From the NCBI GenBank assembly GCA_016748015.1, contig JAAOMT010000518.1, positions 445,556 to 509,555 of the forward strand: a DNA stretch of 64,000 bases, in the 5' to 3' direction. This DNA is from Geosiphon pyriformis (taxonomy: Eukaryota > Glomeromycota > Glomeromycetes > Archaeosporales > Geosiphonaceae). The notes below the pieces were generated by a model. The model ran no database searches and was not told the origin of the DNA. It was given only the letters and a program-made list of their open reading frames with translations. Below, piece by piece: positions 46,403-57,049 of this stretch. Position 1 is the stretch's first letter. Each line of letters begins with the position of its first letter. The position numbers were made by a program, and so were the translations under genes.

Positions 46403-46799
46403 TTATCTCTCTCTTTTTAGAATTAAGCTCCTACAAAATTGTATGTATCTGTTTCTATGTCTTTGTTTGTGTAATGTTTGATTGTTGCATTGAGTATTGT
46501 TTTTCATAGGTCTTCAAACTGTCAATTGGTAATTCGTCCTATGTTGTTAACTGTTATCATTTTTATAGATTTATGCAGCAGTACGTTTGGACAATGTTGA
46601 AAAGCAGCATATAGTTAGTATGCTGTTTTGTAATATAATATCAAGTTGCTACTTCTTACAAATTTTTTTACTTGTTGCATTGCTTCTTTGTTGAAAGTTT
46701 TCTGGCTGAGATCTCCATATAATGTCTTCAAATCTAGTTGTTTACCAATTTTGTAAAACCAATATGTTGAAGGCAGTCTTTCTTTCCATTCCTGGGCAT
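46403..46799 (-). pseudogene. Post-integrase segment of element C, distal part
   Basis: From 46799 leftwards the frame reads QEWKERLPSTYWFYKIGKQL, DLKTLYGDLSQKTFNKEAMQ and QVKKFVRSSN, then a stop and decayed sequence to the purine run. Joined across element B (cut between 57050 and 46799) it continues the ORF ending ELPETEKWTPDN. Homologous to the post-integrase segments of A and B. Confidence 0.7.
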
Positions 46800-47720
46800 T
46801 GTTACAGATAATTATTTGGGGTCTCAGATCAAATAACAAATCCATAACTTGGTGCTCAATATCTACTCTAATGGCTAATGGTAATAATATTGGTATGTTG
46901 TCTTTATCTAAAAGTTTTGATTGAGAGTCCTTTGTATAATATACAGAGATTCAATGACAATGTAGTTGGTTGGTGAGTTGTGTTCCCAATTTCTGTCTTC
47001 AGCTTGGTAGCTAGTTTATTCTGACATTCATGCTCTTCTGATAAGCTATCCATTAATATATATATAATTGTTATCCTTATTTCTGGGTCTTTTACCAGAC
47101 TATCCGTAACATCAATTACTCAGCACTTTTAATCCCTAATCAGTTAGTATACAACAATAAAATCAAGAAAATAAAATAAAAGAAGAAAAATAAAGAAATG
47201 AGCCAAGGCAATACACAAGTTAGGATCTGTTAATAGTCATGATCAAGAGCTATTGTTCTAATGTAGTTAAGTATCAATTGCTATCAACATGAAGTGTTGA
47301 TAGTAGAGAGTAAATTGAAATAGTGAATAATTATTTATTTAATATTTGTAAATAGAAAGTTGCTTAAATAAAATCTAAACTGAGAGGTCTCTAATAGAAG
47401 GATTCTGCTTTTTTTCTACTTTTAACACTACTGCTATATATACATAATTGATGTTCTATGGGATTGTTCACATTTCTGAGCAATGTGTTATGATTTTTTG
47501 AGCAATGCTTACATTGTAGAGCAATATGCCCTAGTTTTCTAACATTGCTCCACATTGCTGAGCAATGTGCCATGTTTTCTGACATTGTTTCATATTGCTG
47601 AGCAATGTGCCATGATTTCTGTCATTGTTCTACATTGCTGAGCAATGTGTTCACATACTATATACTATTCACTTATTGGTCTATTATTTCTCTATATCTG
47701 TTTTCTTTTTATGAGTAATA
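46800..47720 (-). repeat. 3' LTR of element B
   Basis: On the + strand TGTTACAGAT...ATGAGTAATA, 921 bp. Contains ATTGCTGAGCAAT palindromic U3 repeats (about 47465-47655), a TATATATA box on the - strand near 47436, and the ATCAACATGAAGTGTTGAT hairpin at 47288. Differences from the 5' LTR are mostly C/T or G/A. Confidence 0.92.
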
Positions 47721-47729
47721 TTATCTTCT

Positions 47730-48380
47730 CTTTTTTTAATATTGAGCTCTGTTGAAATCTTCATTCTGAATTAGCTCTAATACTTTTTTTTTTAGTATTG
47801 TTTGTTTGACTTTATTTTTCACATCTTCTACTTGTACATTGTTCATTCTTTCCCATTGATTAATGGTTATGGTTTCCATGTTAGAGTGTAACAGTATTTC
47901 TGGATAGTTCTGAAATATGTTGTGCAGTCAATAAATTGTTCTCACATGTAATGTTGAGTTCATTTTTTTTCCAATAAATTTTTCAATTTGCTGTATTATG
48001 TTTTGGTTAAATACTCTCTTGGATTTGTCAATGTACAACTCCTGAATATTCAACTTTCGACCTAACTGGTAGTAACAGTATGATATTGGAAGTTGTTTTG
48101 TCTATTGTTTTCAATTCTCTTTTATAAGTTCTTTTGTTGGTGCCATAATAGGTTTTTTCTCAAAAGTGTTCTTTACTTTTTCTATTATGTTATTTGACCA
48201 GTTTTTATCACTTTTTGGTATCTGCTGATATGGTGTATTCTTTGTCTTTCTTTTGGTGTTTTGATAGCAGATTGTTTGGTTGTTAACAATAATTTCCATG
48301 TCTAATAATTGTTGACTTAATGCCTGGAATAATAATTGAGCTATGGTGTGAATATAATCTGGTATTTTCATTTTCTTGGT
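47730..48380 (-). pseudogene. Post-integrase segment of element B
   Basis: An 86-residue open piece (48371-48111, MKIPDYIHTIAQLLFQALSQ) is followed by LPISYCYYQLGRKLNIQELY, IDKSKRVFNQNIIQQIEKF and IY-LHNIFQNYPEILLHSNM, ending NEDFNRAQY at the LTR. It parallels A almost residue by residue. No membrane segment. Function unknown. Confidence 0.7.
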
Positions 48381-48599
48381 TGCTTTTGTCGCGTATACTG
48401 TGTCTTTATATACTTTTTTTTTATTGTTTGATTTTACATGTTTGGTTTAATGATTATGATTGGTTTCAAATCTTGTGGATTCTCATCTGGTTGGACTAGT
48501 ATTTGTTGTACTCCTAATTGTGGAATGTTATTGGTGGATGATGATGCTATTTGGTGATATGGTTTCAGTCAATTACTATGTACTGCTTTGGCTAAGATT

Positions 48600-49640
48600 T
48601 TGTTGTTTCATCTTAGTTTATAAGCTCAATTTCAAGAATTTCTTTTATGTGAAATGGTCTATCCCATTTGGGGTCAAATTTTTCACTCCATTGTTTTTCC
48701 GCTTTGGTACAATGTAAAAGTACTTTGTCTCCAATCTTGAATTCAATTGGTTTGTCTAATAGTTGATTATCATGTCTTTTTTTTTGTTTTTCTTGTGATT
48801 TTTGGATGTTATCAACTGCTCTTTGCCATTTATTTTCTAATGTTTCCATTAAGTCATATGTTTTTTTTAGCAATATTTCCTAAAAATTGTCTTCAGTTAT
48901 TGGTTCTGTTGGATAAGTGGTAACTTCCATCTCAATTGGTAATGTTGCTGTTCTACCATATACTAATTCAAATAGTGTTGCTTGTGTAGTGTCTTGTTTC
49001 ATTGTTTGATAAGCAAATAATACTAATAGTATGAACAAATCTTATTTGTCCTGATTTTTTTAACTGATTTTGGCAATTGCTTTGCACAATGTTCTGTTAA
49101 ATCTTTCAACTAACCCATTTGTTTGTGGATGGTATGGTGATGATAATGGTCTTTTGATTCCAAATCTCTGACTTAATTCTGCTAATGTTCTGTTCACAAA
49201 GTGAGTTCCTTAATTTGATAATAGTTTTTTTGGACATCCATGTCAACAAATCAAATCTTGATGAACAAATTCAGCAATGAATTCTGCATCTGCTCTTTGA
49301 ATGGCTTTTGCTTTTGGCCATTTAGTGAAATAGTTCATGGCTACTGTGATATATCTGTTGCTTCTGCTGGTGATTGTTAATGGTCTGACTAAGTCAATTC
49401 CAATGTGATCAAATAGTTGTCCTACTTTAATTGGTCTTAATAATTCACTTGGTCTTGTTCTACCTCTTCTCTGACAAGCATCACAATTTTGAACATATTG
49501 GATAATGTCTGGATACATCGATGGCCAATAATATCTTTTTCTGATTCTTTCTATGGTCACTTTTTTATAAAAATGTTCTGCTGTTGGGTCTGAATGCATG
49601 TTGAATAATATTGTCTCTTTCTCTGGTTCTGTGATTACTC
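48600..49640 (-). pseudogene. Integrase of element B
   Basis: HSDPTAEHFYKK and CDACQRRGRT form the zinc-finger remnant; the core has FDHIGIDLVRPLT (first Asp), NYFTKWPKAKAI, then LLSN-stop-GTHF where Asp is changed to Asn and Gln to stop. YHPQTNGLVERFNRTLCKAI (Glu) follows, then a C-terminal basic part (KKRHDNQLLDKP) and IGDKVLLHCTKAEKQW. The changed second catalytic residue makes it inactive. Confidence 0.88.
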
Positions 49641-49849
49641 TAGTTGGTTAATCTAGATTTCTTCTGTTCTTCTGGTAAAGTATATTTTGATGGTTGATAA
49701 AATATTTTGATTGTTGTTTTATGTTTCTTTGTTTTTTTTGAGATAATTTCTCCTTGAACAATTGGGTATTTATATAATATTGAAGTTGTTGGTATTTTTG
49801 TATATTCATCTTTTGTTATATTTTTGGGTTGGAATGTTTTTAGATTTGT

Positions 49850-51102
49850 CTCATTCGCAACAGTCTGTCAGCATTTCTATTGTCTTTTCCCTTTTTATAA
49901 TGTACTGTATAATTAAATGGTGAAAGTTCTATTTTCTATCTGGCATGATGATTGTCTGCAAATTCTTGTTTTTGGATTGAAGTCAATCCTTTGTGGTCAG
50001 TATACACATCAAACTTTTGACTCAAGTATTCCTTCTATTTGATAACAGCCCAATAAATAACTAAGTGTTTTAGTGCTAAAGTTCCATAGTTTTTCTCAGC
50101 TGAACTTAAGCTTCTACTGTTGTAAGCTACTGGATGTTCTCTTCCATTAGGTCTTTTCTGTAAGAGTACTGCTCTCAATGCTTGGCCTGATGCATCAGTG
50201 GTAATTATAAATGGTTTGCTGTAGTCTGAATACATCAATACTGGAGCTTGGATAAGCTTTCTTCTTAATATATCAAAAGCTTCTTGTTGAGTTTCTGTCC
50301 ATTTATACTTCACATTCTTTGTTTGGAGTTGGTGTAATGGTTGAGCTATTTTGGAAAAGTCTTTAATAAAGCAGTAGTAGTATCCAGCAAATCCCAAGAA
50401 TGCTCTTAATTCTGTAAGATTATTTGGTACTGGAAAGTTCTTGACAATCTCAATTTTGTCTAAATCTGTTTTGATTCCATTTTTGCTTACCACATGTTCT
50501 AAAAACTTGAGTTTAGTTTTTTTAAAGAAACATTTGGTCATATTTAGCTTTAGTTCGGGTTTTCTTAATCTTTCAAACACTTATTGGAGATGATGCAGAT
50601 GATCATCAAATGTTTTTGAGAACACATTGGTGTTATCCAAGTATACAACTACTAATTTCCATAGTAATCCAGTATAGACAATTTCCATAAGTCATTGGAA
50701 TGTTGCTGGAGCATTCATCAAGCCAAATGGCATGATTTCAAACTCAAAATTTCTTTCTCTTGTGGTAAACACTGTTTTTTTTTTGTCAGCTGGATCCATA
50801 GCTACTTGCCAGTAACTACTATCTAAGTCCAGTGTTGAGAACCATTTATTTCCTCTAAAAGCATCAAATAGTTCTTGGATCTTTGGAGTTGGATAGCTAT
50901 TATCTTTTGTTACTCTATTCAGTTTTTGGTAGTCTACACAAAAGCAGATTTTTCCATTCTTCTTATGAACTAGTACTACTGGTAATGGCCATGAACTCAT
51001 TGATGACTGAATTAGTCTATTGTTAAACATTCGGTTGATTTCTTGATGAATAATCTCATAACTAACTGGTGGTATTCTGTATGTTCTTTGTTTAATTGGC
51101 AT
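49850..51102 (-). pseudogene. Reverse transcriptase and RNase H of element B
   Basis: RT: INRMFNNRLIQSSMSSWPLP, KICFCVDYQKLNRVTKDNSY, WFSTLDLDSSYWQVAMDPAD and PFGLMNAPATFQ. A YLD-NTNVFSKTF box spans about 50620, where the second Asp has become Asn. The thumb (FLGFAGYYYCFIKDFSK) and RNase H (ITTDASGQALRAVLL, SAEKNYGTLALKHLVIYWAV) follow. Tether: GRDNRNADRL-like sequence is damaged near 49870. Confidence 0.88.
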
Positions 51103-51126
51103 TGCATCTCCAGTCTTGATCTGATG

Positions 51127-51540
51127 TCAGATGATGTTGGTTTGGCCAAATTCATTTTTACTAGCAAAGATGTCATTGAAATTGTTGAGTAACATCTTGA
51201 GTTGCATCTGTTGAAGTGGATCTAGATTCCCTATGTTCATCTGTTCCAATTGTTTTGGTTGGAGCAGATAACATTCACTTTGTCTGTAGATGATTTGTGA
51301 TGTAATGTCCACATATCCACAAAGCTGTGGAAAATCTGGAATGTGATTTGGTGGTTGATCCTCAACTTCAGTGGTTAAATATCCAATAATAGTTCCTTTT
51401 GGTATTTTAATAATACTTTCTGTTGTGTTGTAGATAGGAATTTTAATATTTTTGGGGCTTTTGGCTGATATATAGAGATTAGTAAGTCCAATCTCTCTTG
51501 ATTCACAAATAGTGGCTGCTACTTCAAACAACTGAGCTTA
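51127..51540 (-). pseudogene. dUTPase-RT linker of element B
   Basis: Open 134 residues with GTIIGYLTTEVEDQ, IPDFPQLCGYVDITSQIIYR and LEQMNIGNLDPLQQMQLKML. The same block is found in A (57-500) and C (60208-60585), so it is a conserved part of pol and not a separate gene. The ILDFAQLF/IPDFPQLC-GYVDIT and NLGNLxxLQQMQLK parts are the most constant. Confidence 0.7.
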
Positions 51541-51592
51541 CTTCCCTTTTTATGGCTAACATATATTGGTCATATGATGGAATGGAAATTGA

Positions 51593-52080
51593 TTAATGAG
51601 TTGAGATAATTTCTTCTTTGTCAACAATTTTTTTCTCTGCCATATTGACTGGTATGTCTATTCTACCCATTGATCCAAATTTCTGTATCCCTCTTGTTGT
51701 TATACCTAGTTTTTCTTTCTTTCCCACTGAAACTAACTGAGCTATTTTCACCAGAGATAAAAATATTGCCTGTGCTATTTTTTTATTTGGTTCTATAATA
51801 TAGACCTTTTTTAAATTATTTTGTAGCATGACAATGATATTTCCTACGTATTCCACATCAATTATCTCTTTTCTGATGTTGATTCTTTTTTTCACTAAAC
51901 TACTCCTAGATGCTAGTTGAACCATGGTTATTGCTGGAATTTCCAAAGCTATTTTGAGATCAATACATGTGTGTAAATTTGGTTCCAATTTGATGGCTTT
52001 TTTTCCCAGATATCTCAGATTAAACCCTGCATCAGTATTATGTACACATTCTGGCATAATACTTTCATTATTATCATTAT
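51593..52080 (-). pseudogene. dUTPase domain of element B
   Basis: Open 154 residues. Five trimeric-dUTPase motifs in order: DAGFNL (motif 1, usual DAGxDL with Asp to Asn), SRSSLVKK (motif 2), IIDVEYVGNI (motif 3), KKIAQAIF (motif 4), RGIQKFGSMG (motif 5, P-loop-like). The family hydrolyses dUTP to dUMP and limits uracil in new DNA. It lies between protease and RT, unlike retroviral dUTPases known from protease or RT-integrase positions. The Asp in motif 1 is altered, so activity is doubtful in this copy. Confidence 0.85.
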
Positions 52081-52081
52081 A

Positions 52082-52945
52082 TTATTTGAGTTCCTGCTCC
52101 TTAGAGAGATCAAGAAGCACAATGTATATTTCAGGGTTTGAATTGGAGTCTGAATTATTAATATTTTTGTTGTCATATTGCATGGAGCTAAAACTGTTGT
52201 TTTCATTATTATCATTGTCAAAATTTGAATTGGGATTGAAAACTGATTTCAATTCTGATGCACAGCTGCTGATTAGTTCTTCTTCTGGGATTGTGTAGAT
52301 CATGCATGATGGTGGATTGTAAATGAGATCACACTTATTACAATATTGAAAGTCACAGAGAATTAAGCAATATTGACATAACTGAGTATTTAACTGCTCC
52401 AAACGCTGCTCTTGTTCTTCTCTGATAGGTGCTAATTTTTGATAATGTTCATGGAATTGTTCTGGATCTAGGAGATTTATGACTAGTTCTGGGCTCCAGT
52501 CAAGTTCTATAGGTTCAGATGAGTTATTTTTAATCATTTTTATTTCTTTTGGGATTGCTTCTTCAATTTTGGTGAGTGCCATTCACCAGATTTTGTCATC
52601 ATTATGTGGGCACCTGTCCAGATGTTTGACAGCTTGTCTCCAGGCAGTGTCTATGGGCATTTTTTTTCTTATCCAGTTGCTTATGAGAATTGTGTATTGA
52701 CATGATTTGTTACACGTTCCTCCTTGCCCAGGAATGTTGTTCCACATTCCTTCATCCAGAAGAGTTTCTCCACAAGCCAAGCATGGTTTGTTATTCCATT
52801 TTCCTACTTGTTTTGGTCTTCCAAAGCATTCTATGACACATGCACAACAGTAGAATTTGGTCATTATTTGGTATTCTTTATCATTGCCACAGCATATGCC
52901 CATTAATAACAATTTCTTGCCACAATCAACACACACCAGTTTTGA
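52082..52945 (-). pseudogene. Cys-rich, zinc-finger-like region between protease and dUTPase of element B
   Basis: Two open pieces (52936-52583 and 52582-52082). Cysteine groups in order: CVDCGKK, GICC, YCCACVIEC, PCLACGE, GGTCNKSCQYTI, then RCPHNDD, and in the second piece LCQYCLILCDFQYCNKCDLI followed by an acidic Asn/Ser-rich tail. Spacing suggests several zinc ribbons or a treble-clef fold. Element C has the same pattern. I do not recognise a named family. Confidence 0.65.
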
Positions 52946-53152
52946 ACAACAATAAGCAGATTGTTGTGGTATAGTGTAAGAATTATATGTGGTAGTGCTG
53001 GTGGATATTGATCTTTCTTCCTTTCTCTTTCTTTTTTCTTTTGTCTTTTCTTCCTATTCCCAAGCTGGTTCTTCTGAATTGTGGTTGGTTTCTCAGTTTT
53101 GGTTGGCATTCCAGATAAGTTCTTTTCTCTGCTTTTTTTTGCTGTTGTTGTC

Positions 53153-53760
53153 TCATGAAAGTACTGGCAGCAGCTTGTTGTGTTTTGTATTGGTCCAGAA
53201 AACTTGGTAGGCTTTCCAGATAGGTTTCTTCTCTTCTTTCTTGAATTCAATAAGTGGTGTTGTTGAGTTAGTGGTCTTGAAATAGCCACATGTGGCTGGT
53301 ACACATGTGTGTTGACCATTTTGGCTCAGTTGAAGTTTCTGCATTGTCTAGTCCAATATGGTATTGGTTTTAGATAACCAGTCATTTCCTATTAATGCCT
53401 GATATTGGATTGCTTTCATCACTAGAACTTTGATAAGAATGATAATGCCATTGACTTCAAAAGAAAAGTCATCAATCTCACCAATGAGAGTTTTGGTTGC
53501 TCCATTAGTGGTTATGATCCTGGCATTGGCAGCACGATCAACTCGGTGACTTAATTGGTCCATGAATTGTTTTGTAATGATGCTGTCAGCTAATCTACTG
53601 TCTAGGATCAGTTTGATAGAATGGCCATCAACTTTGACATCAGTATACATAGCAGTAATAGGTTTTTCTTCCAGAGTGACTTTATTAAATAATGGCGTGG
53701 TCAATGGTTCTTCGAGTTCAAATAGGAAGATAGTGTCCAGTGATTTATTCTTGGTAATGG
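53153..53760 (-). pseudogene. Aspartic protease of element B
   Basis: Catalytic box IKLILDSRLADSIITKQF (usual D-S-G; Gly to Arg), flap-side TTNGATKTLIGEID, and the C-terminal LIGNDWLSKTNTILD. One stop at 53348 separates the last part, QKLQLSQNGQHTCVPATCGY. The same Gly-to-Arg change is seen in D and is explained by one G-to-A step. Confidence 0.8.
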
Positions 53761-53899
53761 TAGCTGGCAGAATGTTGCTGGTAAGTGTTGGGTGTTGGTG
53801 GGTTTCCAGATTATTGGGTTGAGCATCTTCTAGGATAATCAGTAGACTTAAATAGTTCTGGAAATTTGGGTTTTGGGTATACCTGGTGCCTGAATTCTA

Positions 53900-56100
53900 T
53901 TGTCAAGATCTTGCTGGTTGTATAAAAGAACTGAAGATTGGTTGGTAGACTACCATCGACAATCTCCAGCTTTATTGGATCAATCTCGGCTTTTGGGTTC
54001 CGTTTTAAGGTAAGTTTTGTGGTAGTGTTTGAATTTGTTGGGGCTGATAGATTACTTAAGGCTGTGGCTAATAAATGGGTTGTGGCTGTGGCTGATAAAT
54101 TGCCAGTATCATTGGTTAATAAATTGGCATTTGATATACTGGTGGTTGATAAGGTGGCTGCTGCATTATAGGTAAGTAATTCTGATGATATGGCTCTGAG
54201 TTTGGTGGGTTATTTGGAATTTGGAATTGGCAATCGGGGTTTTGATATTGATTTCCCAATTATTGGTTATTTAAGCAATGACAGCAATCAATTTGTAGGT
54301 GCCCTTGTTTACCACAATAGTGGCAAACATGCATTTCCTGTTGCCACTGTTGATTGGTTGACAATGATGAATACGACTGATTCTGGAAATAATTCATGTT
54401 TCCAGAATTATTGTGTTATTGTGGTGGTTGATAAATTGCGCAATTGTCAGCTAAGTATCCCTCTAATTTCTAATTGATGAAATTACTAAATTGTTTCAAT
54501 TTGGATTCCAATTCAGATGATCCATTTATTACTAGATTAATGGCTTGGGTGTGGTTGGCTTCTAATTTAGTGGCTTTAAAATCTCTAGCATTTGTGATAG
54601 CTGCTTGTAAATCAACAGGATGCATTGGATGTACATATTGCAAGATGCTGCTGCGTAATCCATGAATAAACTGATTTAGGATCTGGGCCACTGTAAAATA
54701 ATTGGCATTGATGGCTTGGATCTGACACAGATTCCTGTGGAAGCATCCTAAGTAAGTAGTGACTGCTTCATTTTCTCCTTGTTTAATGGTAGTAAAGGTG
54801 TTTACTAGCCTGTTAATGCTGTTATTGTTGCTGAAGTATCTTAAAAACTCAATTTTAAATGCATTAAAATCTTGAGGTTTGTTGATTAGGCTTTGATATC
54901 ATGAATTAGTAGTATCTTAGAGAAAATATGAGATGGCTTGCATGGCTCTGGCGTCATTTCATCCATTAGCCATTATGGTTTTTTCTACATTGTTAAGCCA
55001 TACTTGGGCATTGTCCTCTTCGCTGGTGAATTTCTCAAGTTTTGCTATTAAAGCATAGGCCATTAGATCCAAGTTTGGTTGTTGAAGTTGTTGTTGTGGC
55101 TGTGGAAATGGCTGCTGTGGTAGTTGAGGTGGTTGAAGTGGCTGTTGTTGCTGTTTGTTGATTGGTAGAGCTGGGGATGGATTGATCACAATTACTGGAG
55201 ATAAGTGTTGTTGATTATTAATGTCAGAATTTTGATTGTTCTGATTGTGCTGTGTTTGAAAATTTGGAGTTTCAATTTCTGGATTTTCTAAATTTAGATT
55301 TTGCTGAGTCTGAAAGTTTGGGGTTTCAATTTTCAAATTTTCAGTGATCAGATTTTGGTAAGTAAATTCTTGATCTTCAGATTCTTCTTCCTCTTTTTCT
55401 TGGTCTTTTTCTGATTCTGTTACTTCTTAGAGACTCACAGTTCTGAAATTTGGTTGGGATAGTGGAGATTGGAGTTCTGATAGCATAGGCAATCAAAACT
55501 TAAATTCTTCGAAATATGTGCTGTATGGTCCTAGAAAATCTTCTTTCCTTTGTTTACTCTAAAATGGAAATCATCCAAAGGTTGATGTTGTGTTTGATGT
55601 GTATGTGTCTGTTGATGTAATATTGATGGTACTTCCAGGTATATAATAGTATGATAGATTAGTTGGTAATTTGACTCTTGTTTTTTTCCAAGTGGATGGT
55701 TGTATCCTTTGAGATGTTACTGCTGGTGTTTGTAATTTTCTTTTGCCTTTGTTTGTGTAGATAATTGGATATCTTTGTTGAGTGTGAATTTTAATTTCCT
55801 TATTGATTTCAGTGAGGATTGCTGTGAAATTGTAATTTGTTGGTAGGCTGGTATTCTGGATTAATTTGTTGTAGAAGTTTCCTTTGGCTGAGTCAATTTC
55901 TACTGGGACTCCTAGTAAATATGAGATTCTTTTGTGAACATAGAAATTAAAAACTGATTCTGCTGATAAGTGGTTGTTGGTTAATCCTAAATGTTGACAG
56001 TAGTGTTAAAATAAGAATTTCACGAATCCTAAATAGTTTGTCCCTGTTTCTTCGGATTCTGCCACTGTTTGGATGGGTGTTGTTGGTGCTGGTTCTCTGT
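53900..56100 (-). pseudogene. gag of element B
   Basis: N-terminal region about 55440-56090 (SAESVFNFYVHKRISYLLG, YPIIYTNKGKRKLQ). A Gln/Pro/Asn-rich part with MKIETPNFQTQ repeats is at 54959-55336, including LEKFTSEEDNAQVWLNNVEK, the start of the capsid. Capsid C-terminal part about 54470-54830 (GENEAVTTYLGCF, FIHGLRSSILQYVHPMHP). The zinc knuckle CHYCGKQGHLQIDC lies at about 54285-54326, followed by Pro/Gln/Tyr repeats (YQPPQ). Several stops. Confidence 0.82.
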
Positions 56101-56109
56101 AGGATTATA

Positions 56110-56126
56110 CCTTACAGGGAGCACCA
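56110..56126 (-). other. Primer-binding site of element B
   Basis: The - strand reads TGGTGCTCCCTGTAAGG two bases inside the 5' LTR. Identical to the site in element D. Confidence 0.82.
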
Positions 56127-56128
56127 AA

Positions 56129-57049
56129 TGTTACAGATAATTATTTGGGGTCTTAAATTAAATAACAAATTTGTAACTTAGTGCTCAATATCTACTCTAA
56201 TGGCTGATAGTGGTAATATTGGTATGTTGTCTTTATCTGAAGGTTTTGATTGAGAGTTCTTTGTATAATGAACAGAAATTCAATAATGATATAGTTGGTT
56301 GGTGAGTTGTGTTCCCAATTTCTGTTTTCAGCTTGGTGGCCAGTTTATTCTGGCATTTATGCTCTTCTAGTAAGCTATTTATTAATATATATATAATTGT
56401 TACCCTTATTTCTGGGTTTTTAATTAGACTATCTATGACATCAATTACTCAGCACTTTTAATCCCTAATCAGTTAGTATACAACAATAAAATCAAGAAAA
56501 AAAAATAAAAGAAGAAAAATAAAGAAATAAGCCAAGGCAATGCGCAAGTTAGGATCTGCCAATAGCTGTAATCAAGAGCTATTGTTCCAGTATAGTTAAG
56601 TATCAATTGCTATCAACATAAAGTGTTGATAATAAAGAGTAAATTGAAATGATGAATAATTATTTATTTAATATTTGTAAATGGAAAGTTGCTTAGATGA
56701 AATTTAAACTAAAAGGTCTCTAATAGAAGGATTCTGCTTTTTTTCTACTTCTAACACTACTGCTATATATACATAATTAATGTTCTATGAGATTGCTCAC
56801 ATTTCTGAGCAATGTGCTATGATTTCTTGAGCAATGCTTACATTGTAGAACAATGTGCCCTAGTTTTCTAATATCACTCCACATTGCTGAGCAATATGCC
56901 ATATTTTCTGACATTGCTTTATATTGCTAAGCAATGTGCTGTGATTTCTGTCATTGTTCTATATTGTTGAGCAATGTGCTCATGTACTACATACTATTCA
57001 CTTATTGGTCTACTATTTCTCTATATCTGTTTTCTTTTTATGAGTAACA
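56129..57049 (-). repeat. 5' LTR of element B
   Basis: On the + strand TGTTACAGAT...ATGAGTAACA, 921 bp with perfect TGTTAC/GTAACA ends. Palindromic U3 repeats at about 56790-56985, TATATATA box on the - strand near 56765, hairpin at about 56617. This copy shows slightly more C-to-T changes than the 3' copy in the repeat area (ATTGTTGAGCAAT, ATTGCTAAGCAAT). Confidence 0.92.

Larger units (their letters stand above)
46800..57049 (-). mobile_element. Element B: complete dUTPase-bearing Ty3/gypsy retrotransposon
   Basis: 10250 bp with two 921-bp LTRs, flanked by the 4-bp duplication gcat (46796-46799 and 57050-57053), inserted in the post-integrase segment of element C. From the right on the - strand: LTR, primer-binding site, gag with CCHC knuckle, protease, Cys-rich region, dUTPase, linker, RT, RNase H, integrase, post-integrase segment, LTR. 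Same family as A. All coding regions carry several stops, so it is now non-autonomous. Confidence 0.93.

Noticed and set aside
47730-48380. Envelope gene of an errantivirus-like element
   Set aside because: No signal peptide, no cleavage site and no transmembrane span; the segment is Lys/Asn/Gln-rich.
48460-48717. Membrane-protein-like + strand ORF
   Set aside because: Antisense of the integrase C-terminal region of element B.
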